From positions 81,964 to 145,963 of the forward strand of contig UQCW01000002.1 of NCBI GenBank assembly GCA_900539625.1: a DNA stretch of 64,000 nt, read 5' to 3'. Every line of letters begins with the position of its first letter. The stretch's first letter is position 1. Source of the stretch: an uncultured Prevotella sp. Its GTDB lineage: Bacteria > Bacteroidota > Bacteroidia > Bacteroidales > Bacteroidaceae. The notes beneath the pieces were generated by a model that worked only from the letters and a program-made list of their open reading frames with translations, ran no database searches and had not been told where the DNA came from. Position numbers and translations under genes: made by a program. Positions 43,983 through 53,012 of this stretch are shown here, piece after piece.

Positions 43983-44061
43983 TAATCATTTGGTAGGTGA
44001 TGTGCCTTTCTTGGCACGAACAAATATTTGCAGAATTGCCAAACAGCATATAGTAATCTTC

Positions 44062-44700
44062 TCATCGTTCTGTGACAATAACCTTGAATGTCTCGAAGAT
44101 TAGCTTTACATCATACCAGAACGAGCTATTCTTCACATACTCCAAGTACAGCTTTATCTTCTCCTGCATAATCACATGGATATAGTAATCCTCAGGATCC
44201 TCAGCCTTTTCCATCAGTTCGTTCTCGTTGCGGAACTTGATGCTGGCAGGGTCGGTGATTCCTGGACGAACATCCAATACGTGCATCTGTTCGAGTGTCC
44301 AGTAATTCACATAGTGACGCACTTCAGGACGAGGACCAACCAAACTCATATCTCCAATAAACACGTTTATAAGCTGGGGGAGTTCATCAAACTTATATTT
44401 ACGGATATAATATCCCGAACGGGTCACACGAGGATCACGACCACCAATGGTTACTAAAGAACCCTTATCTGCTCCTACACGCATAGATCGGAATTTGAAT
44501 ATTCTGAAATCCTTATTTCCACGTCCCACACGCACTTGTCTATAAAACACGGGACCTTTAGAATCAAATTTGATCCAAATAGCCAATATTATAAACAATG
44601 GGCTTAAAACTATTAATCCACAACCAGATGCAACTATGTCAAATAATCTTTTCATACTTTTAGGGTAAGAAAAACCTGAAGATAAAGATATTGTCTTCAT
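44062..44700 (-). CDS. Initiating sugar-phosphate transferase (undecaprenyl-phosphate)
   Basis: The protein of 212 residues is a monotopic phosphoglycosyl transferase. It has a membrane segment (MKRLFDIVASGCGLIVLSPLFIILAIWI), GPVFYRQVRVGRGNKDFRIFKFRSM with the catalytic motif region, and DELPQLINVFIGDMSLVGPRPE. It would transfer the first sugar phosphate, perhaps from a UDP-diacetamido- or N-acetyl-hexosamine, to undecaprenyl phosphate at the inner membrane. An alternative start at 44655 would remove 15 residues. It follows the DegT gene by 24 bp, in the order typical of diNAcBac-type pathways. Confidence 0.88.
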   Translation of the reverse strand: MKTISLSSGFSYPKSMKRLFDIVASGCGLIVLSPLFIILAIWIKFDSKGPVFYRQVRVGRGNKDFRIFKFRSMRVGADKGSLVTIGGRDPRVTRSGYYIRKYKFDELPQLINVFIGDMSLVGPRPEVRHYVNYWTLEQMHVLDVRPGITDPASIKFRNENELMEKAEDPEDYYIHVIMQEKIKLYLEYVKNSSFWYDVKLIFETFKVIVTER

Positions 44701-44724
44701 CTCCAGGCCTTTGATAATTAATGA

Positions 44725-46014
44725 TTACAATTCAGATACTATCTCTACGAAATTCTCTATCACATACTCCAAATCCTCGTCTGTCATCTTTGTGTTCAAC
44801 GGCAGAGTAACCTCATTAACAAACATATTATAAGCGTTAGGAAAATCTTTAATGTCGAAGCCCAACTTCTTATAGGCCGTCATCATGGGTAGTGGTTTGT
44901 AGTGAACATTTGTAGCAATGCCACGTTCCGCCATCTTTTCTATCACCTTGTTTGTTTCCTCACGAGTCTTACCCAACAGACGAACCAAATACAAGTGTCC
45001 CGATGAAGTATGCTCCTCGTCATAATGGTTCAGCACAGCCACGTTCAAGGGTTTCAAAGCCTCATCATAACGCTCAATCATCTTGCGTCTGTGCTCCAGC
45101 ATACCCTTATAACGTTGCATCTGCACCAGTCCGATAGCAGCCACCACGTCAGTCATATTACATTTATACCAAGTGCCAATGATGTCATACTCCCAAGCAC
45201 CCAGCTTAGTCTTAGCCAGAGCATCCTTGTTCTGTCCATGCAGACTCAACAGCTGTACCTTACGATAAAGATTCTCATTCCAAGTCTCTCCCTCAATCTC
45301 AGGCACACCACTAAATGTATTATCCACATTCTTGTCCAAGTCCTTCACCACCTTCTCATTACCGAAAGGCAGATTCCACGACAAGGCACCACCCTCAGCA
45401 GTTGTGAAATTCTTCACAGCATGGAACGAGAAAGACGAGAAGTCGGCAATTGCTCCCACCATCTTTCCCTTGCGTGATGCACCAAAGGCATGTGCGGCAT
45501 CACAGCAAATGGCAACACGTCCAAGCATCTTCTGCAAGTCGGTCTTAGGAGTAAACATCTCCTTCTTGCCTTCCACGATACTATACAGTCTGTCGTAGTC
45601 GCAAGGAATACCAGCCAAGTCAACTGGAATGATAGCCTTAGTATTAGGAGTGATAGCCTTCTCCACAGCCTCATAGTCCATTTCAAGGCAATCCTTCTGC
45701 ACATCCACAAACACTAACTTGGCACCCACATGCTCCACAATAGAAGCACTTGCTGTATATGTATAGGCAGGCACAATCACCTCGTCGCCCTCACCAACGC
45801 CCAACAGTCTAAGAGCCATTTCACCACAAGCAGTTTGCGAGTTAAGGCATACAGCCTTTTGCACACCCACAAACTCAGCAACTTCTTTCTCTAACTTTTT
45901 TGTGCGTGGTCCAGTTGTAATCCAACCAGACAAAATAGCATCACGCACTTCTGCAGCCTCAGCCTCCGTCATATCAGGCGGAGAGAAAGGCACATTACGC
46001 AATTTCATTGTCAT
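44725..46014 (-). CDS. DegT/DnrJ/EryC1/StrS PLP-dependent sugar aminotransferase
   Basis: The protein of 429 residues is a nucleotide-sugar aminotransferase of the DegT family. It shows GWITTGPRTKKLE, VPAYTYTASASI, DAAHAFGA and SFSFHAVKNFTTAEGGA with the PLP lysine. The C-terminal ATNVHYKPLPMM completes the fold. It would aminate a keto-sugar, perhaps at C4, for the polysaccharide. The partner dehydratase is not next to it, though FnlA is further upstream. The gene is preceded by a 233-bp gap with hairpins. Confidence 0.88.
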   Translation of the reverse strand: MTMKLRNVPFSPPDMTEAEAAEVRDAILSGWITTGPRTKKLEKEVAEFVGVQKAVCLNSQTACGEMALRLLGVGEGDEVIVPAYTYTASASIVEHVGAKLVFVDVQKDCLEMDYEAVEKAITPNTKAIIPVDLAGIPCDYDRLYSIVEGKKEMFTPKTDLQKMLGRVAICCDAAHAFGASRKGKMVGAIADFSSFSFHAVKNFTTAEGGALSWNLPFGNEKVVKDLDKNVDNTFSGVPEIEGETWNENLYRKVQLLSLHGQNKDALAKTKLGAWEYDIIGTWYKCNMTDVVAAIGLVQMQRYKGMLEHRRKMIERYDEALKPLNVAVLNHYDEEHTSSGHLYLVRLLGKTREETNKVIEKMAERGIATNVHYKPLPMMTAYKKLGFDIKDFPNAYNMFVNEVTLPLNTKMTDEDLEYVIENFVEIVSEL

Positions 46015-46247
46015 AATATGATTATAAAATGTTTAATTGATTAAATTATTTATTTAGATAAGTTCAATTCTACTATCTTTATTGCTGAAATTCAGCACTT
46101 TACAGATGGGCAAGAAAATACTTCATCCAAACCTCCATAAGGTTTGAGTGTAAATAAAATTTATGAGTAATTTATGGATAATTTATGGAAATTCGTGTTT
46201 AAAAATGACACGATAGTCTATTGTAAAGGCGGTAAATATTATAATGT
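46015..46247. other. Gap within the polysaccharide locus with hairpins
   Basis: No gene is present. A 7-bp stem CAAACCT/AGGTTTG (46128-46134 with 46140-46146) and GCTGAA/TTCAGC near 46084-46096 could be processing or attenuation hairpins; neither has a T-run in the direction of transcription. No TAnnTTTG element was found on the minus strand. Confidence 0.4.
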
Positions 46248-47348
46248 CTATTTACGATTCCACACACTCTTTTTTCCCCACTTCCAATTCACCCAAGAGC
46301 GAATTCTCAACAAGAATCCCATTAAGTGATTTTCTTTGCTATACACCAACTGATACTTCCAACGGTTCTTGAAGTATCGTTTTATCTTACTTGGCAAAGA
46401 ATGTACATCCACAGATGTTGGATTTAGAATTTCAGCTAATATCCGTTCTTCTATATCCTTATACCTTGGCCAGTCAGGGAAACAATCAGAAGGAATACCA
46501 ATATGGTCCATACATATTCCATTCAAGCAGCATAGGAATTTGAAATAACCTCCTTCAATAGCCAATGCCTTAATCTTCTCCCAATCTATCTGATTAGTAT
46601 CAGAGTTAAGGTTTGCATTTTTCACCACCAAAGCATAGTCAACTATTTGCCTTAGATTAGCTCCACCATACACAAAGTGTCCAGCAAAATGTAAGGGTAA
46701 AAAAACAACATTAAACATTGTAGAAGGTAACCAACATCCAGATTCCTCATCAAGATGAAGATTTCTTTCAAGGTCATCCTTTAAGAACTCTTCCACCTTC
46801 AATAGCGAGAGGTGTTCTTGCTCACAAATCATAGAAGCGTGGTTCTCTACGTGAAAGCCATTAATGCTATATACACTATGCTTTTCCTCATTCTGTTTTA
46901 CTTCAATGCCCTTCTCCTTTATCAGTTCATCAGCATACTGCCCTTTTCCACAGAAGTAAACATCCAAATCACCACTCCCTCGATGTTTAGGAATAGGATA
47001 TAACTTCGACAGACCATATCCCTTCATCAACACCATCTTCAAGCCATGTTTAGAGAAGAAGGAAGCAAGTTCTTTTATGAACACCTTTTGACGTTCATAC
47101 TCTTTCTCTAACGTCATCACACTGCCAATCCACTTTATCAATACATTTCGTGGTGGCATAGCCCCATTAGATTTTAATTTATCAAGAGCATCTAAACATA
47201 ATCCAAGAACCGATTGCTGTCCTGCTATCCGCATCAGCTTAAACCAATCGTTTTCGGATAGTGAAGAAAATAAAGTTGAATCTGTAGGTTGAGTGTTTAG
47301 ACTATAATGTAGGAGTAATAAAATACGTTTACGATTCATTTGTATCAT
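46248..47348 (-). CDS. Nucleotidyltransferase-fold protein (NTP_transf_5-like)
   Basis: From ATG 47348 the protein of 366 residues matches the uncharacterised nucleotidyltransferase family found in polysaccharide loci. The fold core is KMVLMKGYGLSKLYPIPKHRGSGDLDVYF, with a GS-x-DxD pattern, followed by helices with LPLHFAGHFVYGGANLRQIVDYALV. The start was chosen because ATG 47348 overlaps the stop of the upstream glycosyltransferase by two bases (ATGA). A longer frame to 47447 would overlap that gene. The substrate is unknown. Confidence 0.75.
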   Translation of the reverse strand: MIQMNRKRILLLLHYSLNTQPTDSTLFSSLSENDWFKLMRIAGQQSVLGLCLDALDKLKSNGAMPPRNVLIKWIGSVMTLEKEYERQKVFIKELASFFSKHGLKMVLMKGYGLSKLYPIPKHRGSGDLDVYFCGKGQYADELIKEKGIEVKQNEEKHSVYSINGFHVENHASMICEQEHLSLLKVEEFLKDDLERNLHLDEESGCWLPSTMFNVVFLPLHFAGHFVYGGANLRQIVDYALVVKNANLNSDTNQIDWEKIKALAIEGGYFKFLCCLNGICMDHIGIPSDCFPDWPRYKDIEERILAEILNPTSVDVHSLPSKIKRYFKNRWKYQLVYSKENHLMGFLLRIRSWVNWKWGKKSVWNRK

Positions 47349-48337
47349 TTCAATCTTCTTCCAGTGAAGAAACCTACTATCGTACCCCATCCATACGAGA
47401 TATGCACACAGAAGAACATCAAGAACAATGGTAACAGATATTTCCAACCATGTTTTTTAGCTGCCATTACTGAAGCCAATAAGTCACATGCAAAATACAA
47501 GCACAAACAGGCTAATAATGCAAAGAAGAAAGGCAACCATACGAATGACAAAAAGACACCACATATAATACCTATTACGAACAATAGAGGCACAAGATGA
47601 CGTAAACCTATAGATTCTCTGTCTACATAAAACAAATGACCGATAGATTCACCATTGGCATACATCTGCTTGCAAGATGTGCGTAAAGTGGGACGAGCAT
47701 AATAAGAACTCACAATCTCAGGGTCAAAGTATACTTTATATCCAGCTTTGCGAATACGAGAATTGTATTCGTTATCTTCTGCACGAGGAAGATCTTCACG
47801 CATACCTCCTACATTATTAAACACAGTACGAGGGAATGCACCAAACGGAACAGAGTCAACATAGTCTGGTTTCATTCCTACACGAAAAGCAGAACCTCCT
47901 ATACCAAAGCGAGAATAGTTCAAAATGGCATTAGTTTTCGCCCATAACGTTTCCTTAAAAGGCAGAATTATACAACGACCACCCACGTTGCCTCTTTCAC
48001 TATCAGTTTCCAATCCTTTGATACACTTTTCTATATAATCATTATTATATAATGCGTGTGCATCCAAACGTACAATATAAGGTGCATCAGATGACTTCAC
48101 ACCGATATTAAAGGCTATTGATTGTATTCTACCTGGATTATTGAGGAATCGTATATTCTGATATTTACGTTTATACTCCTCCACTATATTCTTTGTTCTA
48201 TCCTTACTTCCACCATCAACCACCATCACATCCATATCATTAAACGGATAAGACTGAGCAATAACGGAATCAAGACAACGGGCTATAAACTTCTCCTCGT
48301 TTAAGGTAGGGATAACTACTGCTACTTTATAATTCAT
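47345..48337 (-). CDS. Family 2 glycosyltransferase with C-terminal membrane segments
   Basis: The protein of 330 residues begins with VVIPTLNEEKFIARCLDSV and has the DxD-like VRLDAHALY and a later ED motif. At the C-terminus are three hydrophobic segments (LFVIGIICGVFLSFVWLPFFFALLACL, then LLPLFLMFFCVHISYG). It resembles ExoA-type membrane glycosyltransferases. It would add a sugar to the lipid-linked repeat unit at the inner membrane. The next gene is coupled to its stop. Confidence 0.85.
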   Translation of the reverse strand: MNYKVAVVIPTLNEEKFIARCLDSVIAQSYPFNDMDVMVVDGGSKDRTKNIVEEYKRKYQNIRFLNNPGRIQSIAFNIGVKSSDAPYIVRLDAHALYNNDYIEKCIKGLETDSERGNVGGRCIILPFKETLWAKTNAILNYSRFGIGGSAFRVGMKPDYVDSVPFGAFPRTVFNNVGGMREDLPRAEDNEYNSRIRKAGYKVYFDPEIVSSYYARPTLRTSCKQMYANGESIGHLFYVDRESIGLRHLVPLLFVIGIICGVFLSFVWLPFFFALLACLCLYFACDLLASVMAAKKHGWKYLLPLFLMFFCVHISYGWGTIVGFFTGRRLK

Positions 48338-48340
48338 ATA

Positions 48341-49531
48341 TCAACGTTTTCCTAATAATAATCTGATTTTATGCTGTAAACTCACTGGTATGGAACTCCA
48401 AATCAAGTATGACAATTTGAAATCGTGTTTCTTCCAATACTGATTAACTTCTGCCCAGTTCATTCTCTTTCTCCATTCAGAAAGGATAACACTACGTTTA
48501 TCAGTATGCCTTGACGGATGATTCAGTGGCTCATTACCGTCTTTTATATCTTCATACGATACAGTATATTGCTCTATACCACAAGAGTCAACAACTGTTT
48601 TTCCTCTATCCGAATTGACTAAAAGACAGGATACACCTTTCTCTATATCTATTTTTTCTTTTAAATCTGCCCTTCTTCCTACAACGCCCCAAAAGTCACC
48701 AATAGTGATATCTGCACCACGTTCAGGTTTTGCATAAGGACATTCATAGCAGGAGTCTCTATAAGTCTCACCCTCGAGGAAATAAGTCATATACGAAGAC
48801 AAACGATGATTTATCTTCTTTACACTACCGTTTTTATAGACTATCAAATTGTTGAAAGTCCAACCCTGGCCTTTATCCCTGAATAAGAAGTCCTTTATTG
48901 AGGCTTTATTGTAAAGTGTCAACGAGGAATGAAACATCTTAACATTAGGAACACCATGACAGATTACCTCAATAGTTAGCAGATTCTCATTACTCTTTGT
49001 ATATCTCTTAACAGCAGCCACTTGGCAAGGAGTTCCTGAAAAGAGAACTTTTCTTCCTGACTTTAGAGCATCTTTTACCGATTTATAAATGCCATTTGTA
49101 TCACTTTGAACATATTTCGACCCATACATTCTACGCAACTCTTTGACATTGTCTGTAAGAATATGACGTGGATTAAGGTCTGCATCGATAATACAACCTG
49201 CAACCATCCAGCCTTTAGAAATAAGATACTCTGCTATAGCTGCAAATACTCCACCAGACGATGACATTTTTATTTTATCCTTATCCGAACGAACAGCAGC
49301 AGAAGTTGATATTGGAGCTGTCGTTTCTGTCGGATGCACTATTACACATTGTTTTGAGCACAACCCACAATCAATGCAATTAGAATCGTCAATAATAGGT
49401 CTTTTATATCCAAGAGAATCCTCAGACATCGTTATGCATCCTTTTGGGCACACATTTTCGCATAACCCACAACCTGAACATTCTTTGCTTTCAAAATCTG
49501 TTACTCTTTGTTTTTCGAAAACCTTTTTCAT
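48341..49531 (-). CDS. FrhB-like (F420 hydrogenase beta-type) iron-sulfur protein
   Basis: The protein of 396 residues has two 4Fe-4S cluster motifs at the start (CSGCGLCENVCPKGCI and CIDCGLCSKQC) and then the FrhB core (SSSGGVFAAIAEYLISKGWMVAGCI, LFSGTPCQVAAVKRY, CHGVPNVKMF, ADITIGDFWG). Similar proteins lie next to polysaccharide pyruvyltransferases in many surface-polysaccharide loci, as here. The redox role in sugar modification is not established. Three bases separate it from the next gene. Confidence 0.85.
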   Translation of the reverse strand: MKKVFEKQRVTDFESKECSGCGLCENVCPKGCITMSEDSLGYKRPIIDDSNCIDCGLCSKQCVIVHPTETTAPISTSAAVRSDKDKIKMSSSGGVFAAIAEYLISKGWMVAGCIIDADLNPRHILTDNVKELRRMYGSKYVQSDTNGIYKSVKDALKSGRKVLFSGTPCQVAAVKRYTKSNENLLTIEVICHGVPNVKMFHSSLTLYNKASIKDFLFRDKGQGWTFNNLIVYKNGSVKKINHRLSSYMTYFLEGETYRDSCYECPYAKPERGADITIGDFWGVVGRRADLKEKIDIEKGVSCLLVNSDRGKTVVDSCGIEQYTVSYEDIKDGNEPLNHPSRHTDKRSVILSEWRKRMNWAEVNQYWKKHDFKLSYLIWSSIPVSLQHKIRLLLGKR

Positions 49532-49558
49532 TATAATGGTTTTATTTTTTTTATTCCA

Positions 49559-50698
49559 TCATTTTTTACGACAAGACATTACAGACTCTTGTAAATACCT
49601 CTTTGCTATTTCTCTTTCAGCAGTTAGTATCTCATCAGAATGTGTAAAGTCTAAGTTTATCTCTGTATTTGCTTCTTCACTTGGTTCATACCTCTCCATC
49701 AGTCCAACTTTCTTCAATAAAGAGATCACACGGCTACTCTGCGAATGTGCGGCACCATAATTTCTATCAAATACAAAGAAAGGAGTATGCAAGTTTATTG
49801 AGAAGGCTGTACCGTGAAAAGAGTCTGTAACAACAGCTACAGCATTATCTACCAAACTTAGAAACTCAAGTGGACCTGTTGGCACTACGTTTGTGGCATA
49901 ACTCATATCCTCATGTTCATAAGGAATGGCAATAACGTCACATTGGTATTTCTTTTTGAGATTGTTTATACAACACTTTGCTTGTCGAGATGGAGCATCA
50001 AGGAAATATGCTAATATGTATTTATTATTTTGATTCTGTATCTCAAGCTTTTTTCTCCATGTCTCTCCATTCAGCAATAGTGTTGGATCAAGAAGATGTA
50101 GAGCTTCTCTACCACACAGTTCCTTTATTAACTTTACGCCACTATCCTCTCTAACAGAAAGGTGTTTTACCTCTGAAATCCACTTTCTTAGTTTCTTCTC
50201 GTTATATTTTGCCACAAAGTCATGTCCCATACTTGTGGCAAATGATATACGTTTATCTTTTGGAGCAAATCTAAGATAATACATAGGGTCTACATAAAGC
50301 GTTGTTGGATCCCACAGTTGGTCACTTCCTGCAACACAAGCAACAGAATCCTTTGCCTCCTTTTGCAACTCCGACCATCCCATTCTCTTCGGTTGTAGAT
50401 ATTTATCTTCAAAATCAGAGAACCTTTTTACTGAATCACCTATCAAGGTTTTCTGATATGAGCTTTTGTATGCTTTTAGAGTTTTTGTATCAACCGTAAG
50501 CAACGTTCTCCATAGTATCGTGAATAATTTACCCAATCTTATATCACGTCCTTTAACTATGCTTTTTCTTGCAACCAATTCACACTCACATCCCAATTCT
50601 TCTATTATGGATTTTGTTGCAAACGTCTGCAATGACGACCCGTAATTATAACCAGAAAAAAGGGTTGTTAATAATATCTTGTTCATCGTATATTTCAT
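49559..50698 (-). CDS. Polysaccharide pyruvyltransferase
   Basis: The protein of 379 residues shows the pyruvyltransferase family pattern: FSGYNYGSSLQTFA at the start, SDQLWDPTTLYVDPMYYLRF in the middle, LLDPTLLLNGETW, and VTDSFHGTAFSINLHTPFF near the end. It would attach a ketal-linked pyruvate from PEP to a repeat-unit sugar. The start ATG overlaps the stop of a decayed short reading frame by one base (TAATG); ATG 50686 is possible. FrhB-like and pyruvyltransferase genes as neighbours are a common pair. Confidence 0.85.
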   Translation of the reverse strand: MKYTMNKILLTTLFSGYNYGSSLQTFATKSIIEELGCECELVARKSIVKGRDIRLGKLFTILWRTLLTVDTKTLKAYKSSYQKTLIGDSVKRFSDFEDKYLQPKRMGWSELQKEAKDSVACVAGSDQLWDPTTLYVDPMYYLRFAPKDKRISFATSMGHDFVAKYNEKKLRKWISEVKHLSVREDSGVKLIKELCGREALHLLDPTLLLNGETWRKKLEIQNQNNKYILAYFLDAPSRQAKCCINNLKKKYQCDVIAIPYEHEDMSYATNVVPTGPLEFLSLVDNAVAVVTDSFHGTAFSINLHTPFFVFDRNYGAAHSQSSRVISLLKKVGLMERYEPSEEANTEINLDFTHSDEILTAEREIAKRYLQESVMSCRKK

Positions 50699-50915
50699 TA
50701 TAAATCCTCTAAAGTAATATCAGGAGCATAAGTTGTTTCTATTTTATTTCCATACAACAAGAAGCCATCAATATGTGCGAATTCTTTTAGATCAAACTCG
50801 GCATCACCCCAAAACTGATTGGCCCATTATTGTGTATGTTCTTTGGTTATCGGATTCCGTTATCATTACGATAATCCTTTATGGTTTCATCGATGTCTTC
50901 TATTAAGCTCTTCAT
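50698..50915 (-). pseudogene. Decayed small gene with frameshift and stop
   Basis: From ATG 50915 the sequence reads MKSLIEDIDETIKDYRNDNG and hits a stop after 22 codons. Another frame continues ITKEHTQ, stop, WANQFWGDAEFDLKEFAHI and on to TLEDL with its stop at 50698. A single-base change and one stop codon would restore about 72 residues. The family is unknown. The last part probably stays translated into the next gene by coupling only if repaired. Confidence 0.5.
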
Positions 50916-50977
50916 TTTATAACTTTATTATGTTTGCATGCAATTAAGGGCTTAACAGAGAGACTTATATCTGAATG
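50916..50977. other. Short gap before the pseudogene
   Basis: No gene or clear signal is visible in this AT-rich 62-bp gap. Confidence 0.4.
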
Positions 50978-51769
50978 TTAACGAAGCGTCCCTAATAATC
51001 TTGTTATAAAAAAAAACAACGAATATTTTTGAGGCTTTTTCAAATAAATTGAGATGTAGGCTCTTATCATACTCATTTTATTTGAAATTATTTCTCTTTT
51101 TGTCTTACCTCTTGTATAAGCACTATTATCTCTGTATCTACGGTAATAGGTAGCATCTTTAGATGTAAAAGCGACCTTCTTTATTTTATCTGATATTAAG
51201 AACATAAACAAGCTATCTTCTCCATTCTTAAATCTCACGTCGTACCTCCTATCATGTATGAAGCTCATTGGAATGAGCTTCATACATGGTCCGGAAAAAT
51301 ATTTCCGGACCATGGATGATAATTTTTTACATTTGTGTTTACAAATATATTCATATGCTTTTGTTATACTATATGGCAATTGTTTTTCAATATGTCCATC
51401 ATTGAAAGCATAAGGATAGCACAACGAAACAGTATCAGGAGTCGCCTTTTCATATAATTCTTTCAGATATGCAGTGGAAATAAGGTCATCATCATCAATG
51501 AACGTCACATATTCTCCTCTTGCATTGTCAAGTGCTATATTGCGAGCATTAGAAACTCCGCCCGTTTCTGTCTGAAAGAACTGTACGTTCAGATCTTTGT
51601 GTTTTGAAAGCCAATCTAATATTTGGGTATTATATGGCTCATTGCAACCATTTAAAACAAGCACAAGTTCATAATCTGACTTTGGTAATATTTGATTGTA
51701 TATAGAATCAAGACACTCCCATAAATATACCTGAGGTTTATAAGTAGGAACTATAACTGAAATCTTCAT
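50978..51769 (-). CDS. Family 2 glycosyltransferase containing two perfect hairpins
   Basis: The protein of 263 residues is a GT-A family 2 enzyme: ISVIVPTYKPQVYLWECLDSI, GGVSNARNIAL, VTFIDDDDLIS with the DxD region, and later GEDSLFMF. It is short for the family, ending soon after the catalytic domain. Odd: inside the coding region two perfect inverted repeats lie back to back (51253-51288 and 51285-51314). The reading frame is intact through them. The repeats could stall polymerase or reverse transcriptase. Confidence 0.82.
   Translation of the reverse strand: MKISVIVPTYKPQVYLWECLDSIYNQILPKSDYELVLVLNGCNEPYNTQILDWLSKHKDLNVQFFQTETGGVSNARNIALDNARGEYVTFIDDDDLISTAYLKELYEKATPDTVSLCYPYAFNDGHIEKQLPYSITKAYEYICKHKCKKLSSMVRKYFSGPCMKLIPMSFIHDRRYDVRFKNGEDSLFMFLISDKIKKVAFTSKDATYYRRYRDNSAYTRGKTKREIISNKMSMIRAYISIYLKKPQKYSLFFFITRLLGTLR
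51253..51288. repeat. Perfect 17-bp inverted repeat in a glycosyltransferase gene
   Basis: CATGTATGAAGCTCATT (51253-51269) pairs with 51272-51288 around a 2-nt centre. Confidence 0.8.
51285..51314. repeat. Perfect 13-bp inverted repeat adjoining the previous one
   Basis: CATGGTCCGGAAA (51285-51297) pairs with 51302-51314 around a 4-nt loop. It shares four bases with the previous hairpin. Confidence 0.8.
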
Positions 51770-51778
51770 ATATTGTTT

Positions 51779-52996
51779 TTATTGATAAGATTGTATCATT
51801 TTGATTACACGTTCCATTTGGATTTTGGAATTCTTTTTTTCAATTATGAACCGTCTTCCTGATTCCGAACGTTTTTCACGAATATCCTTATCTATGTGAA
51901 TAACGTTAGAAATACATTCAGCAAATGCGTCCACACTTTCATCTTTTGGAGTATATACATAATCGTAATATTCTTCAGGAATGCCGGGCAAACGATTAAT
52001 TATAACACTTCGCCCTGCAAGTAGATATTCCATTGTTTTTGATGGAAATGAATATCTTGTATATTTCCCTTCACTAGTTCGAGGATTTACGAGAATTGTT
52101 GCTTTATGCTGCATCTCAAGAGCAGTCTTGCTATCCACTAGTCCGAAGAACTTTATACGCGAATCTTTTCTTGCCGCTTCTTCAATTGCTTCTTCAGAGT
52201 CTCCAGACCCGCATATCCACAATTCTACATTTTTATCATGAACCATTCTGAAAGCATTAACAAGATTCATAACGCCAAATATCTTGCGAAGTGTTCCAGT
52301 ATAGAGTATAACTTCCTTATTTGTTACTATTGGAACCTGTTTCATATCCATTGTTGAGACATCGACAATCCCCTCCATTACTATGTGTTTGACTGGTTTG
52401 GAAACATAATCCATCATAGCCTCTGTTAGCAATACTAGGCCATTGCTATTTGCAGTATACTCCATAACCTTGAAATCTCTTTTTGCTAATAGGTAAGCTT
52501 TAATAGGATTTTGTTTATCCATAGCTGTTACCATTGATGGTATATCTGGAATAATGACCGTTTTTGTGAAACGTTTTTTTGTTTTCCTTTCTGCCATTCT
52601 AACAGCGTCAAACAATCGAATATCAGGAGTGTTAATTATAATATGCAAGTCATCTCCTACAAATGAGTTCGTAGCTTTTACAATCAAACGAGCGCATGAA
52701 CGAGCTGCACATTTTTCTTTTATGCCCACAAGATTACAAAAACCCGCTGAATCAATATGGGTATTTTTATAATCATAACTTTCCGGTTTCGTGTATAAAT
52801 TCTTATTATTATGAGGATAAGAATAAACGCCTGGGATCGTAATACATTTCAAATCTATTCCTTCTTGTTGACAAAGTCCATTAAGTATTGACATCTCAAA
52901 GTTATGATTTGACATTCCCATTTTCACTTTACAATCTTCGTTTATTGTTCTCAATAAAGTTTGAGGGAAGAATTTTCCTAAATAAATGATATTCAT
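51779..52996 (-). CDS. Family 4 glycosyltransferase
   Basis: The protein of 405 residues has the GT-B layout. The N-terminal half is variable. The C-terminal half carries VILYTGTLRKIFGVMNLVNAF, ELWICGSGDSEEAI, IKFFGLVDS and the EX7E-type RYSFPSKTMEYLLAGRSVI. It would use a nucleotide sugar to extend the lipid-linked unit. It lies between Wzy and the GT2 gene with short gaps. Confidence 0.82.
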   Translation of the reverse strand: MNIIYLGKFFPQTLLRTINEDCKVKMGMSNHNFEMSILNGLCQQEGIDLKCITIPGVYSYPHNNKNLYTKPESYDYKNTHIDSAGFCNLVGIKEKCAARSCARLIVKATNSFVGDDLHIIINTPDIRLFDAVRMAERKTKKRFTKTVIIPDIPSMVTAMDKQNPIKAYLLAKRDFKVMEYTANSNGLVLLTEAMMDYVSKPVKHIVMEGIVDVSTMDMKQVPIVTNKEVILYTGTLRKIFGVMNLVNAFRMVHDKNVELWICGSGDSEEAIEEAARKDSRIKFFGLVDSKTALEMQHKATILVNPRTSEGKYTRYSFPSKTMEYLLAGRSVIINRLPGIPEEYYDYVYTPKDESVDAFAECISNVIHIDKDIREKRSESGRRFIIEKKNSKIQMERVIKMIQSYQ

Positions 52997-53012
52997 ATAT
53001 TATAATATTTTT

